Of a stretch of DNA of 64,000 nucleotides, positions 34,501-44,262 are shown in pieces. The DNA is taken from the NCBI GenBank assembly GCA_950295325.1, contig OX485805.1, positions 9,054,501 to 9,118,500 of the forward strand, written 5' to 3'. The stretch's first letter is position 1, and each line of letters begins with the position of its first letter. The notes beneath the pieces were generated by a model. The model saw nothing but the letters and a program-made list of their open reading frames with translations, was not told the origin of the DNA and made no database searches. A program made the position numbers and the translations under genes. This DNA comes from Polytrichum commune. Lineage: Eukaryota; Streptophyta; Polytrichopsida; Polytrichales; Polytrichaceae.

Positions 34501-35219
34501 TGCCTCCTCTTGTCATGGTGGGACCGGTAAATCTATTTTGTTTGTTAGTTAGGTTGTTGGAGTTGTTGTAAATGATTTTGTAGTTTTCTATCAATGTATG
34601 TTGTGGATTTTAGTTTTTGAATTTTGGTTTCTTGTATGAGTATGATGTGTGGGTCTGTGGGTAGGGTTTGCGTAAATTCTTGGATACCTGGTAGGCTAGA
34701 GCTTATACATCATGTGTTCCATGTGATTACCTTCAGTGTCGTTGTTTGCTGGTCGTATGGAGACGTATTAGTTTGTGGTGTGTGGTTGGTGTTGGTGGTT
34801 TGGATGTGTGGGTGGTATCCCCTTATTGGTTGGGTGCACTTGATGAGTTCTTCGAGGATTTTCCGGGGTACGTAGGGTAGTTTTGTTTTTATGTCTTGTA
34901 GGTTTGTTTCTTTGCCTCTAGAAATGTTGTCATTGATGTGAGAATAGGCATGTGTGATTGTGTTGTCGTTAATATTGGGGTAGGCTTGTGTTATGGTGTT
35001 TGTTGGTGCGCTTTCTGGGAGGGAGTGGAGTCTTCTTAGTATGGTTAGGTATCTTGGGTCTAAGTTTTGGGTCATTTGTTGGTTGCATATTTGAGGTATG
35101 GGACTATAGGCTATGATTAGTGCATATATGTGATGTTGTGTGGGATATTGTGAGAGTAGTGAGAGGTGTTGTTGTAGATGTAGTAGGTTTTGTTGTGGGG
35201 TGTTAAGTGTGCTTGGGTT

Positions 35220-36210
35220 TATGTATGGTTCGAATATTTGACCTAAGTGTGTGTATTTTAGTTTGAGCGTTAGTGTGTTTGGTATGAAATAATGTTTTTG
35301 TCTGAGTTTGTATGTTTGAAGGAGGTTGTTGAGGATGGTTGATAGCGGACCTAGATTTAGTTCAATGTCTCCGTGTTGAAGGATGAGTGTGGAATTGTTC
35401 CAGGTGTAGTATTGTATGTTTTGGAGTTTTGGAGTTTTTTGGTATGTATGTGTTATGTAATATATGTTACCAATGTGGGTTAACGTGTTGATTGGGGCGA
35501 TTAGTGGGGATGTATTGTGGTAGATAGTATATGCATTGTGGATGTGCTTATGTGTGGTATATGTATGTGAGGTGCCTCTTTTGTGTCTAGTTTGACTTGT
35601 GGTGTGTGAGTATGGTTTGTGTATGAGGTGGAGGTTGGTGGAGGAGTGTGGTGTAGGAGCTTGGTGTCTTAGGGTATTGAGGGGGGGGGGGGGTTAAATG
35701 TGTGTGGTTTTGGTAAGGTTTAAACTTTTCTTCTAGGTGTTTATGGTGTTTTTCGGGCATAATTGTGTTGGTCATGGAGTATTGTTTTTGTTTTTGTGTG
35801 TGTTCACGGGGAAAATTGTCTGGAATGTGTGGAAGTGGGTCCGGATTTGTATGTATGTCTTCTCCGATTAGTATGATTATGGAGTTGTTTAGGTGGGGTT
35901 CAGATAGTTTTTCAAGGTGGGCGTATTGAGGTTTGAGTGTTTGGGTATTTGGTATAAAGTATTGTTTTTGTCTTTGTGTGTATTCTTTGGGGGGGCTTTT
36001 GAGGATGGTTGAGAGTGGCCCCGAGTTTAGTTCGATGTCTCCGTGTAGGATTATGAGTGTAGAGTTGTTCCAAATGTAATATGTTATGGTTTTAATTTTT
36101 GGTTTTTTATGGTTTATATGTGTTATGTAGTAAATGTTGCCTATGTGTACTATTGTATTAATGGGGATGATTATGTGGGTTGTGTTGTTATGATTTGTGT
36201 ATAGGTTGTT
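35220..36210 (-). repeat. Duplicated 2A-like module in LINE ORF2
   Basis: Bases 35220-35540 and 35910-36210 are diverged copies 670 bases apart. Both encode WNNSTL, then HGDIELN(S or L)GPLSTIL, then RQK(Q or H)YFIPNT. A third, shorter copy near 35760-35880 has GEDIHTNPDP and RQ/KQKQYSM-type sequence. The motif cores are at 36016-36039, 35836-35859 and 35346-35369. They resemble the DxExNPGP ribosome-skipping signal and the similar conserved motif found upstream of APE domains in many LINEs. None keeps a perfect NPGP. Confidence 0.75.
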
Positions 36211-36681
36211 GTTTATATGGTGGTGGTGGTGGCTATGTGTGTGGGAGGTGATCTTTCTATGGTTATATTGGTGGGTGTTGTGTATGTATGGTGTATATAT
36301 TGTGGTATTGTGTGGTCTATGGGGGTAATGGGAATTATGGATATATGCGGTGGTTATTATATAGTTGTTTGTAGAGTGTGGTAGTGTGTGTGTTTGTAGT
36401 GTGTGGGTATTGATAATTTTGGTGGTCTTAGTGTGTGTGTGTGGTGTGTGGTGTATTGGTGTGCGATTATGGAGGGAGACATTTTTGGTAACTTTGTGAG
36501 TTGTATTTTGTGTGTGTATTATGGGGTGTGTTTGTGGGATGTTGGGAAGTTCGTGTGTATGTGTGTTGTTGGGAAGAGGAGAATAATTATGAGGATACAT
36601 ATTTTCCTAGTGGAGGTAATCTTGAGAGTGGTGGTGAATTGCTTAGTGCTAATGCATTTTTTATTTATAAGTAAGAGAGTA

Positions 36682-37632
36682 CAGTCTAACCTTGATAATG
36701 TCACCCTTGTTAATAAAACACCTTGATATTGTCACCTAAAAGTTTGAAACCGATTTTCATAGTGTAAAACTCCCTCATTATTATCCCTATCACCCTTGAT
36801 AATGTCACTATTTTTTTTCAAAATCCGTAGTGTAAATGTGATAATATCAAATATGGATGGATTGTATGGGTGGGCATGGGTTCGATATTATTGTTCATGG
36901 GTGAGCATGGGCTAAAGCAAAGCATATTGGGGGTCATTGAATGAGCTCTCATTCAATGCTTTTGGCATAGTGGGATGCCTTGTGTAATTTCAAATTTGGT
37001 ACGTGTTTCGGAGTCCAAATGCTCAATTCTACATACTCGCAGTTGTCTGTAAGTTGAGGCCAAAGGTGGAAGTTCACAAACACACAGATACACTTCCTGC
37101 TGATTGTTCGACTCACAGCAACTTGGTGGTGGTGGTGTGTTTCTTCCCCTTATAACTTGCATTCCACAAATTTGAATGTTTGGTTCTAAGTTCTGTCCTT
37201 GCTCTTGCTTGTAAATATGTTGATATCAGTAATTTTCCTGAAGTCTTGACCTTCACCTGTTCATCTATAACTACCAGCTGGTTCTCCCTGTTCATTGAGC
37301 ACCAACCTTGATCGATGAACAAGTGCTGCATGCGGGCATAGTGGGACATTAGAAGCTTCTTTGTCTCTAGTGAGAGGTCTTTACCTGATCTCAATGATAC
37401 ATTATGATGTGCTCTTGTTGTTATTCACAATTTTGAATTAGATTTTACATTCAAAAACATTGAAGTCTCGTATTTGTTATTTTAAAAAAATTGTAATTAT
37501 ATTTTGATTTTCTACATATTTTTTGATAATATCACATTATGCACAAAATGTGACATTATCAAGTATGTCACACCTTGTTTATATCACACTTTTTGGTGAA
37601 ACGGAGGGTGTGACATTATCAAGGTTAGGGTG
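36682..37632. mobile_element. Pogo-like Tc1/mariner non-autonomous element
   Basis: A 951-base element lies between the LINE's ORF1 and ORF2. Its termini are CAGTCTAACCTTGATAATGT on the left and CACCCTAACCTTGATAATGT read inward from the right, flanked by TA (36680-36681 and 37633-37634). These ends resemble pogo/Lemi-type plant elements. Further copies of the GATAATGTCAC motif lie just inside each end. No transposase is recognised. A smaller relative is at 46349-46634. Confidence 0.87.
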
Positions 37633-37679
37633 TACATATAATGTGTGTGAGCATCGTCATGATATATGCTAAGGGATGG

Positions 37680-40347
37680 CTATTCATGTAAATGGTTTAG
37701 GCCTTTGTGGTGGCTTGATGGTGAGCTTCTATGATAGCCGCTTGTGAATCCCGGTGGTGCTAGTTGCGGTATGTTTTGGTCTCCCGCGTATGTGTTGGCC
37801 AGGAATCTTGCGTTGTTGGCGTGGAGGGGGTCCGGTGATGTGGCGGCTAGTGTTTGCATTATGTTGTGGATGCGGTTGTTGGATTGTTGGAACTCCATGG
37901 CCATTGCGCTCATAATGTTGTGGATGTTGGTCGCGTGGGATTTGAGGATGTCCGTGGATGCCTCGATTCTCATGTCCGTGTTAAGATTGATGTTGTTGGT
38001 AAGTGTGTTGAGTTTGTCATCCATTGTCTCGGCGAGTTCTTTTATGGCTTTGGTGAAGATCTTCTCCGATACTAAGGGGGAGGCGGCGGCAATGTTGCTC
38101 ATGGCTTGGGCCTTTTGAGCGATGACCTCTCTCACCGGGGCGTGTGCTAGTCGGATGGCCGTTGGATTTGGTTCGGAGCCGTCGATGCTTCCTTTGTGTG
38201 GGACAAAGTCTATCCTTCTACCAAGGATATACGTGGACTTGTTCAACCATTCCGTGTAGACTGCCGCGTTCAAGCAATGGATGTGGCACCATCCGGCTTG
38301 CCGATCGTCCTCTTGGTTGGTTTTGTGCCCGAACGTGACTCCGGTAACATTCTCCTCTCCGATTAGCCGCTTGAGGGACTTGATGATTGTGGATTGGGAC
38401 TCTCGTTGGGGGAGGTTATTCGCTACGAGCGTGGTGCTAATCCTTAGCTCCGATGGGTGGCCCGCGTCCTTGTCTTTGGTGATGCTTACCTTAAGTCGCT
38501 CGGAGTGGTATATATGTTAATTCATTGTTGAGGATGTCATCTCTAGCCTCTTCGGTGGTGAGAGTGATGAAGGCGAAGTCCTTGTCGGTGTCCGACTTGG
38601 TGAGGGAGAGGATTTCGACTTCACGGCCGTCGTAATAAGAGTCTTTCATGAGGCTTCTTAGGATGTCCATGGCCATATTGTTGCGAAGAGCCTCCCCTTT
38701 GAGATGGAGTCTCATGTTCCGGGCTTTGGTGATGAGTTCGAATCCCTTTTCAACCTTGCCAATGAGCCTTTCCCCATCCCCCATGGTCATGACAAAGGCC
38801 CTTTCTCCTCGGAGTAGAGCCAATCCGTCACGCTTTGGGTTTTGGAGATGGATTTTAATAAATCCGGCCCAATTCCTAGTGATTGTGTTGATGCCTATGT
38901 CTATGGGGTTAGAGTATGCGGTCATGAGCTTTAACCTCTCCAAACATGTACTTTTTACCTCTATCCGGCTAAGTTGCTTGTACTTACCATCGAATCTTAT
39001 GGTGACGTGAAATCCTTTGTTGAGGCCCGTCTCTTGGGAGATTTTCTCGTACATGGGAATTTGGGTGAAGTATAGATGTTGGCCGGGGACCGCGTCCGGT
39101 CGTTCGGACGGGTATAGGAGTTGCTTCGTCCTTAGGAAGGCTCGGCGGAGTGATCGGAACTCTTGGATTTCAGTGTTGGGTGTTCCGGTGGCTTTGAATT
39201 CTTCGTCGGTCCTAGCTTCCTTCAATTCTCTCTTTCCTCGTTGGATGGAGAGTGCTTCATGCATTTGAAAACCGAGCCACATTTGACCAATCATGTCAAT
39301 GCTCAAGGAGGCCCCCCGTTAGATTCTTGTGTGAGTGGAGGGTGGTGTATTCTTACTTGGTATTGGCGGTGCGGACGTGGCGGTGTAGTCATCGGCTTTT
39401 CTCCTCTTTGTAGTTTGGCTTTCCGAAGCATCTTCTAACCGGGGGTTGCGATATTGTAGTGTTGGTGGCGTGCTTTCGGAAATGTGGGCGGACTTGGGCG
39501 GTGTTGCTTGAATTGAGTTTTTCCCCAAGGACATTTGCAAGGAGCTACCTCCTCTCTCCGGCGACACATTCTCAAGTTGAGCATCCATGTCTAAATCCTC
39601 CTCGGCTTCGAAGTCTTGAACGTTGTGGGGTTGGTGTGGAGATGTCACATTGTGGAATGATGATGGTGGAGCCGCCACTTGTTGACGGAATTCGACATAT
39701 TGATCTTGGATGTTGAGCTGATGTTGATGGATGGATTGTGACATGTTGGGTGTGTGGTGTGACGGTTGGGTTTGAGCCGTCCCGGTTGCGGTATAAGGCC
39801 GTTGGGATTTGTCGGTGTTGTGGCCTGGACCGTTGGTGACGGTCTCCCTCGTAGTGCTCTGTGTCTCCTTCTGATGGCTCTGGCCGGTGGCCGGTGTCCC
39901 CTGCTGGTGGTACTGTGTGCATGTTCGATCTTTGCTTGGTGGGATGTCGGGGGTTGTGTGTTGAAGGGCTGTGTGTCGGGGGATGTGCGGTGGTGTGTTG
40001 CTATGGTGTTGTGGGTTGGTTGTCGTGTGTCTGCAAGTGCAATGTGCATCAGTATGGAGTGAGGTAAGCTTCCTGTGAGCTTGCGTGTGCTGAGGTTGTG
40101 GTGTGCTTACCTTGTTTGTGTGTTTTGCAGGTTGTTGGTGCAGTGAGGCTCGGCTGTTGGCGGCTCCTGTGCTTGTGGCGTTGCTCGTTGGGAGGGGGCG
40201 AGGTGTTGCAGGTGGCCGATTAGTGTGCTTGGTGGCGTTGATGGAGGAAGGCGCGCTGTTGGTGTGGGTTCGGTTGGTGTAGGGTTGTTGGTCGCAGCTT
40301 CCTCTGTGTGCGTCTGGCCAATTGGTGCAAGATCGCTGGTTTGTCAA
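37680..40347 (-). pseudogene. LINE ORF1, function unrecognised, disrupted
   Basis: An open region of about 890 codons reads on the minus strand in one frame from 40347 to about 38520. It has an in-frame TAA at 39319-39321, then shifts frame near an ATATAT run (about 38510) and continues to 37680. The first third is rich in Thr, His, Gln and Pro. The middle (39306-38500) looks globular, with HVTIRFDGKYKQLSRIEV, WAGFIKIHLQNPKRDGLALL and FAFITLTTEEARDDIL. The last part has GWCHIHCLNAAVYTEWLNK, then a helical region with repeated Met, Asn and Ile spacing (possible coiled coil). Its base composition is less skewed than ORF2. Position suggests the usual ORF1 role of coating LINE RNA, but I recognise no known domain and see no CCHC knuckle. 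Confidence 0.6.
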
Positions 40348-42456
40348 TGGGAGTCTGTTGGTTTGGTGAAGACAGTGTGGCGGAGGGTCTGTCGGCCCTT
40401 GGATTTGTTTGGAGCTGTGTGTTGATGGAGGCTTGCTGGGAGAGGGAGATGCGTATGTGCTGCTAAGTTGGTGAGGTCATTCTCTGGGTGGGCGCTGCAA
40501 CGTCTGAGTTGCGAGGTTGCTGGGCCGCGGGTCCCCTGCGTACGCCTGTGCTGATGCGAGGCGTTGTTCTGCGGCTCCGAGGCCTGTTGTTATCTGGGTG
40601 CGCTTGGGGGAGGAGTGGGAGGAGTGTGAAGGAGGGAGGGAGATGGTAGTTGGTGAGGCTAGAGGGGGATTGTGAGTGTGACTCCGTGAGCAGAGTGGAA
40701 GATGGGTGTTGTGGTGCTTGGGGGTATGGATTTTAAGTAGGTGGAGAGGTGTGCTAATTCGGGTTTCTCTGTGTGTGTCTTTGGCGGCATTATTAGTTTT
40801 GGGGTGCATTAGTTGGCTGCTTTTAGGGAGATTTGTGTAAGGTTCTAATTTTTGGTTTCTGTGTAGCGTGTGACCTGTGATTCTGTGTTGATCTTGGCGC
40901 GGATTGTGGATCAGTTGGCGTGCATGTGGTCGTTTTTTGGTCTGTGGGGAGTGTTTCTGGTGGCGGAGCTACTGATTTGTTTGCAGGGGTGGGTGATTGT
41001 AGGTGTAGGGGGTGTAGGGTTTGTGGGTGGGTGTGTGATTGAATGTTGTCTTGTGTGAATTGAATGGGAGGGTTGAGTTGGTGCTTGGCTGGTGGCTTTT
41101 GGTGTGAGCGTGTGGTTTGTTGATCTGTGGGTGCAGATTGGGAGCAATTTTTCGGAGGCGGCATCTGCTGATTGTGTCCGTGGGTGTCTGAGATCTCTTA
41201 TTTTCTTTGTGGAAGTTTGTATGTCTTGGGTTGAGGTGTTTGGGGGATCTTTGGTTAGTTGCGGCAGATACTAATGGTTTTGTGTGGTTGTCGAGTATGT
41301 TATGAGGGGAATACAACAGGGAGGGCGGTTGGTTGGTGAGGTGGCACCTTCGAGGAACTGTATTGATTCTTGTTTCTGTATCATTCGGGGAGTTCTGTGG
41401 CGATTTTGATGGAGGCTGCTGCTGCTGCCGGTGGAAGACTCGGGCGTAATGAGCAGGTAGTACATCAATCTTCGGGATTGTTGTAGGGTTTAGGGGTGTT
41501 TGCTGTTTTGTGTGGAGGTGTGGTTGTGTGGAGGTGTGGTTGTGTGGTTGTGTGTCTGTGTGTGGGGTGTGTGTCTTTGTGTTGTGGGGGATTTTCGATC
41601 TGGCATTGGGTTGGGTGGATGCGCGGGTCGATCCGTTGCTTGGTTGGTACCTTGTGCGAGGTGCATGCGGTTCCCTGCTCCGATGGCGATCCTGCGGGAG
41701 GGTGAGCTGTAGAGCGATTGTTTGGTGGCATTTCCAGGTGGGTACCTCCATGCGTGCTTTGGTGTGTGTGTAGTCGTGGTGTGGGTAGCTTTGTGTGTGG
41801 TATGTGTGGTGATGCGAGGCATCTCTTTGTGGATCTGCTGTGTGGGTGTGTATCGGAGTGGATTGTGAGATGAGGCAACATGCTGATTTTGGGTTTAGGG
41901 TTTTGTGATACCTTTGTTTGTTTGTGGCCGTCGCTGAAGGTGTTGTGCATTCTGTGTGTGCATTGTTGGTGTGATCCGGAGGGCGTGGCGATCGGTTGTT
42001 GTGGCGTCTTCCTCGGAGATGTAGATCGCTCCCCGTTGCTGCTTCGTGAGGAGGTTGCTGCCATGTTGGTGATGGGGGCTGCGTCGGCTGCCGGTGTAGG
42101 GCTCGGGCATAGAGAGGGGTGTAGGAAGTATACTTGTTGTCTTGCGATGCCTGGCAGGCGCTGCTAAGTGTATAGGACACTGTTATAATAAAAAACACTA
42201 TCTTTTGAATGCTACTCCCATTGTGTCTGCCAGATCTGTTGTGTTGTGGAGTGTATGTCACCTCTAGGGTTTTACTCAGCTTCCTATGGCCGTGTCTTCG
42301 TTGAGTGGCGATCGCTGTGTCTATCAGTGTTGACGGCGTCTTGCATTCGCTGTGGGTGTTATGGATTCCTCGCTCTCGTTCTTCGGTGGTGGAGTTGTGC
42401 GGCAGGGGAGCGGAGGGTCCTCCTCTCGGTGCGGCCATCCACTCATACCACGATCC
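40348..42456 (-). other. 5' region of the LINE
   Basis: About 2.1 kb of sense-strand A/C-rich sequence lies upstream of ORF1. Long open frames exist here (one of 489 codons), but the composition is poor in stop codons, the products are Thr/His/Pro/Gln-rich, and two or three frames are open at once, so they are probably not genes. Two diverged direct repeats, near 41405-41465 and 42065-42125, share a GGCTGCTGCTGC/GCCGGTG and CTCGGGC segment about 655 bases apart. They may reflect promoter monomers. Confidence 0.55.
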
Positions 42457-42468
42457 GAGAAATCTACA

Positions 42469-43985
42469 TTACTTATTAGAAGCCTTGGTCATGGGACATG
42501 GTGTAAAGAGGTCTTAGACCAGGGCGTAGTGTTTTGTATGAAATTGAAAAAAAATCTTTATGTTCGTTGTCAACGCTATATTTTACTAAAATTAGGTATT
42601 GTCTAAAACTGATGTTTTTTAATAATGCATTAATTCATATGACATGGTTGCATTATTTTCCGCTAAGACAACCTATTTGGATTCTCTTGACACAAAATCC
42701 GGGTGACCACCAACCATTATCCATTTATGAGCATGCAAGATTCCATTTCACTTCCATGTCACTATCTCATTCATTTTCTGACATGCTCGTCTATGGTCAT
42801 TTCTGTTTGTTTGCTCCCACGATCTTGGACTCGTGAATAACTAAGGTACCAAATTTTTCAAGCAATGCCTTCATGACTTTAGGGCATGAAGCATGTGATG
42901 TTGAATTCTATTTACCGGTAGTGCTCGAAGTTTTCATTTTATTGCAGTATAAGAGTGCTCCTCGCATTCATCCAACAAAAACAATTTGAAATGGTATGTA
43001 TTGTTGAGGCATCTATAACCGATAAAAATAAGAGAGTTTGCATATGTTTAGGAGGAGTAACAGTGGGGAATTAATTTCCTTGCAAATAGAAACAAATTCT
43101 AAGAAGAATGCAATATTTCTTTTGAATTCATGAATATGGAAATTGCTACATAATTCAAAGTGTAAATTTTAGGGTTACACATAGTCAATCTATAGGTTGA
43201 CTCATAACTGCTCATCTCAATGCAACTCCTTGGCTACGACAATTGTCAAAACTCTTATGGGAATAATCAATCACAAGCCGCCACCACATAAACTTTAACT
43301 TTATTCGCTTAAAAAACATAGATCTTACATGACCCCCTTAGTGAGCAGATAAATGGACATGGTCAACTCTAAATGCCTCGACCTTAGTCCAGAGGTTACT
43401 TTTCTACATTGATTTGGCACTGGAAGTAGCTTCAAAGGGCCCAACTTCTTTAACCTGGTGAGGGACAATTGAGAAGACTCAACGATAAACTAACTATAGA
43501 AGGCAAGTTTTGGACATGCATGGATGAGAGGTATGCTCATGTGTACCAATTCCCACTTGCCCTTTGATGAAGACAATTCACAAATGTTGCACATGATTCT
43601 CACAGTTCAAAACAACCAATCAGCCATTGTATGACCATAGAAATGGTGCAAATTTGACATAAAACATAGAGCTCTACAAATTCTTAGTGCATAAGTAGCT
43701 AATTGGGATTCCACTCATTTCCCAACAGGAACCACGTGGTCTGATTGCTTGTTACTCACCATTTAATGGTTTATGATCCAAGAAAGTGGGAGATTTTTTT
43801 AACATAGCTCTTAGATTTTGCAGCATCTACGGGCCAAGAACAAGTCGTGAGACCACATTACCCTTGAGGGTATCTATAACGCCAATTCATAAACTATCAC
43901 ACATTGTATGACTACTTGTGTCACAATACTCACATGTACAACCTTTGGCTATCCGGGTCATGGATTTGTGGTGTCTATGCACTCA
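42469..43985. other. Gene-free AT-rich region
   Basis: This is decayed intergenic sequence. Open frames are short and carry no recognisable motif. No target duplications or paired termini were found. Confidence 0.5.
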
Positions 43986-43987
43986 TA

Positions 43988-44260
43988 GAAAACTATGCCC
44001 CAAAAAACTGCAGCCAAAATCAGCTGCGATATTTTTGACCAGCCTGATTTGCAGTCGCTAGACGACTACAAATTTTTGTTTTTTGTTTTTCAACTGAAAT
44101 TTTAAAATTTTGGAGACATGTAATGTACCGTTGGAAAGGTGTTTTCAAGAACTTTCCAACGGTATATTACACGCCCCCACATTCCTGAGTTTGCAGTCGT
44201 TTAGGCTGGTCAAAAGCACCGTAGCCGATTTCAGCTCCGATACTTTTTGGCATAGTTTTC
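43988..44260. mobile_element. Fold-back MITE with nested hairpin
   Basis: The 273-base element is flanked by TA (43986-43987 and 44261-44262). The ends GAAAACTATGCCCCAAAAA and GAAAACTATGCCAAAAAGT (read inward from the right) pair. A further segment TTTTGACCAGCCT pairs internally, and the centre contains ACCGTTGGAAAG (about 44131-44142) against CTTTCCAACGGT. Nearly the whole element can fold into one long hairpin. It has no coding capacity. Confidence 0.82.
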
Positions 44261-44262
44261 TA

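Larger units (their letters stand above)
26005..36600 (-). pseudogene. LINE ORF2: APE, RT, RNase H, CCHC, RLE-like
   Basis: Order on the minus strand. First is an N-terminal region of low complexity with three 2A-like motifs (36039-35346). Then an APE endonuclease: LKVITWN near 35080, IILIQETK, RGGILAMIP, HIILAGDFNRD and QNSDHYPV near 34030. The RT follows: KAPGPDNIP (about 33040-33070), FRNAFGSIDHAR, SRGTIQGDTLSPYLF and AYTDDLAI near 32360. RNase H has IYTDGSFIP (about 29540), LRAELNAIL, FTDSLNS and VRAHTCISGNEMADTLA. The C-terminus has a CX2CX9HX4C finger (near 26650), SRHNKAVHL, RPDI (about 26390) and HKHAKYDPL, as in restriction-like endonucleases of R2-type LINEs. The acid expected in the strand after RPD appears to be Lys in VKITYC. 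Stops and frameshifts occur, for example near 34130, 33254, 33012, 32305 and 31690, at the G14 tract (30862-30875) and near 29600. A SINE and a solo LTR interrupt it. Confidence 0.88.
25818..42456 (-). mobile_element. Giant Dualen-like LINE retrotransposon, decayed
   Basis: The element is flanked by a perfect 12-base target duplication GAGAAATCTACA (25806-25817 and 42457-42468). It reads on the minus strand, 5' end at 42456, and has a long 5' region, ORF1 (40347-37680), ORF2 (36600-26005) and a 3' region with hairpins and octamer repeats. Three later insertions (2106-base LTR, 367-base SINE, 951-base pogo-like element) account for about 3.4 kb, leaving about 13.2 kb of original element, very long for a LINE. 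ORF2 combines an APE endonuclease, reverse transcriptase, RNase H, a CCHC finger and a restriction-like endonuclease segment, the layout of Dualen/RandI elements known from green algae. The sense strand is strongly rich in A and C in ORF2 and the 5' region. Many stops and frameshifts show it is inactive. Confidence 0.85.

Noticed and set aside
37113-37394. A 93-codon minus-strand frame inside the pogo-like element
   Set aside because: It does not show the DDE/D motifs or HTH region of a pogo transposase; its origin is unknown and coding is not supported.
40969-42438. A 489-codon open frame on the minus strand
   Set aside because: It lies in the A/C-rich 5' region of the LINE, overlaps other long frames, and its product is Thr/His/Pro-rich without motifs. 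Stop-codon scarcity explains it.
43200-43990. Minus-strand remnant of an LTR-retrotransposon integrase region
   Set aside because: A few residues looked suggestive, but the frame is full of stops and no integrase HHCC or DDE spacing could be shown.
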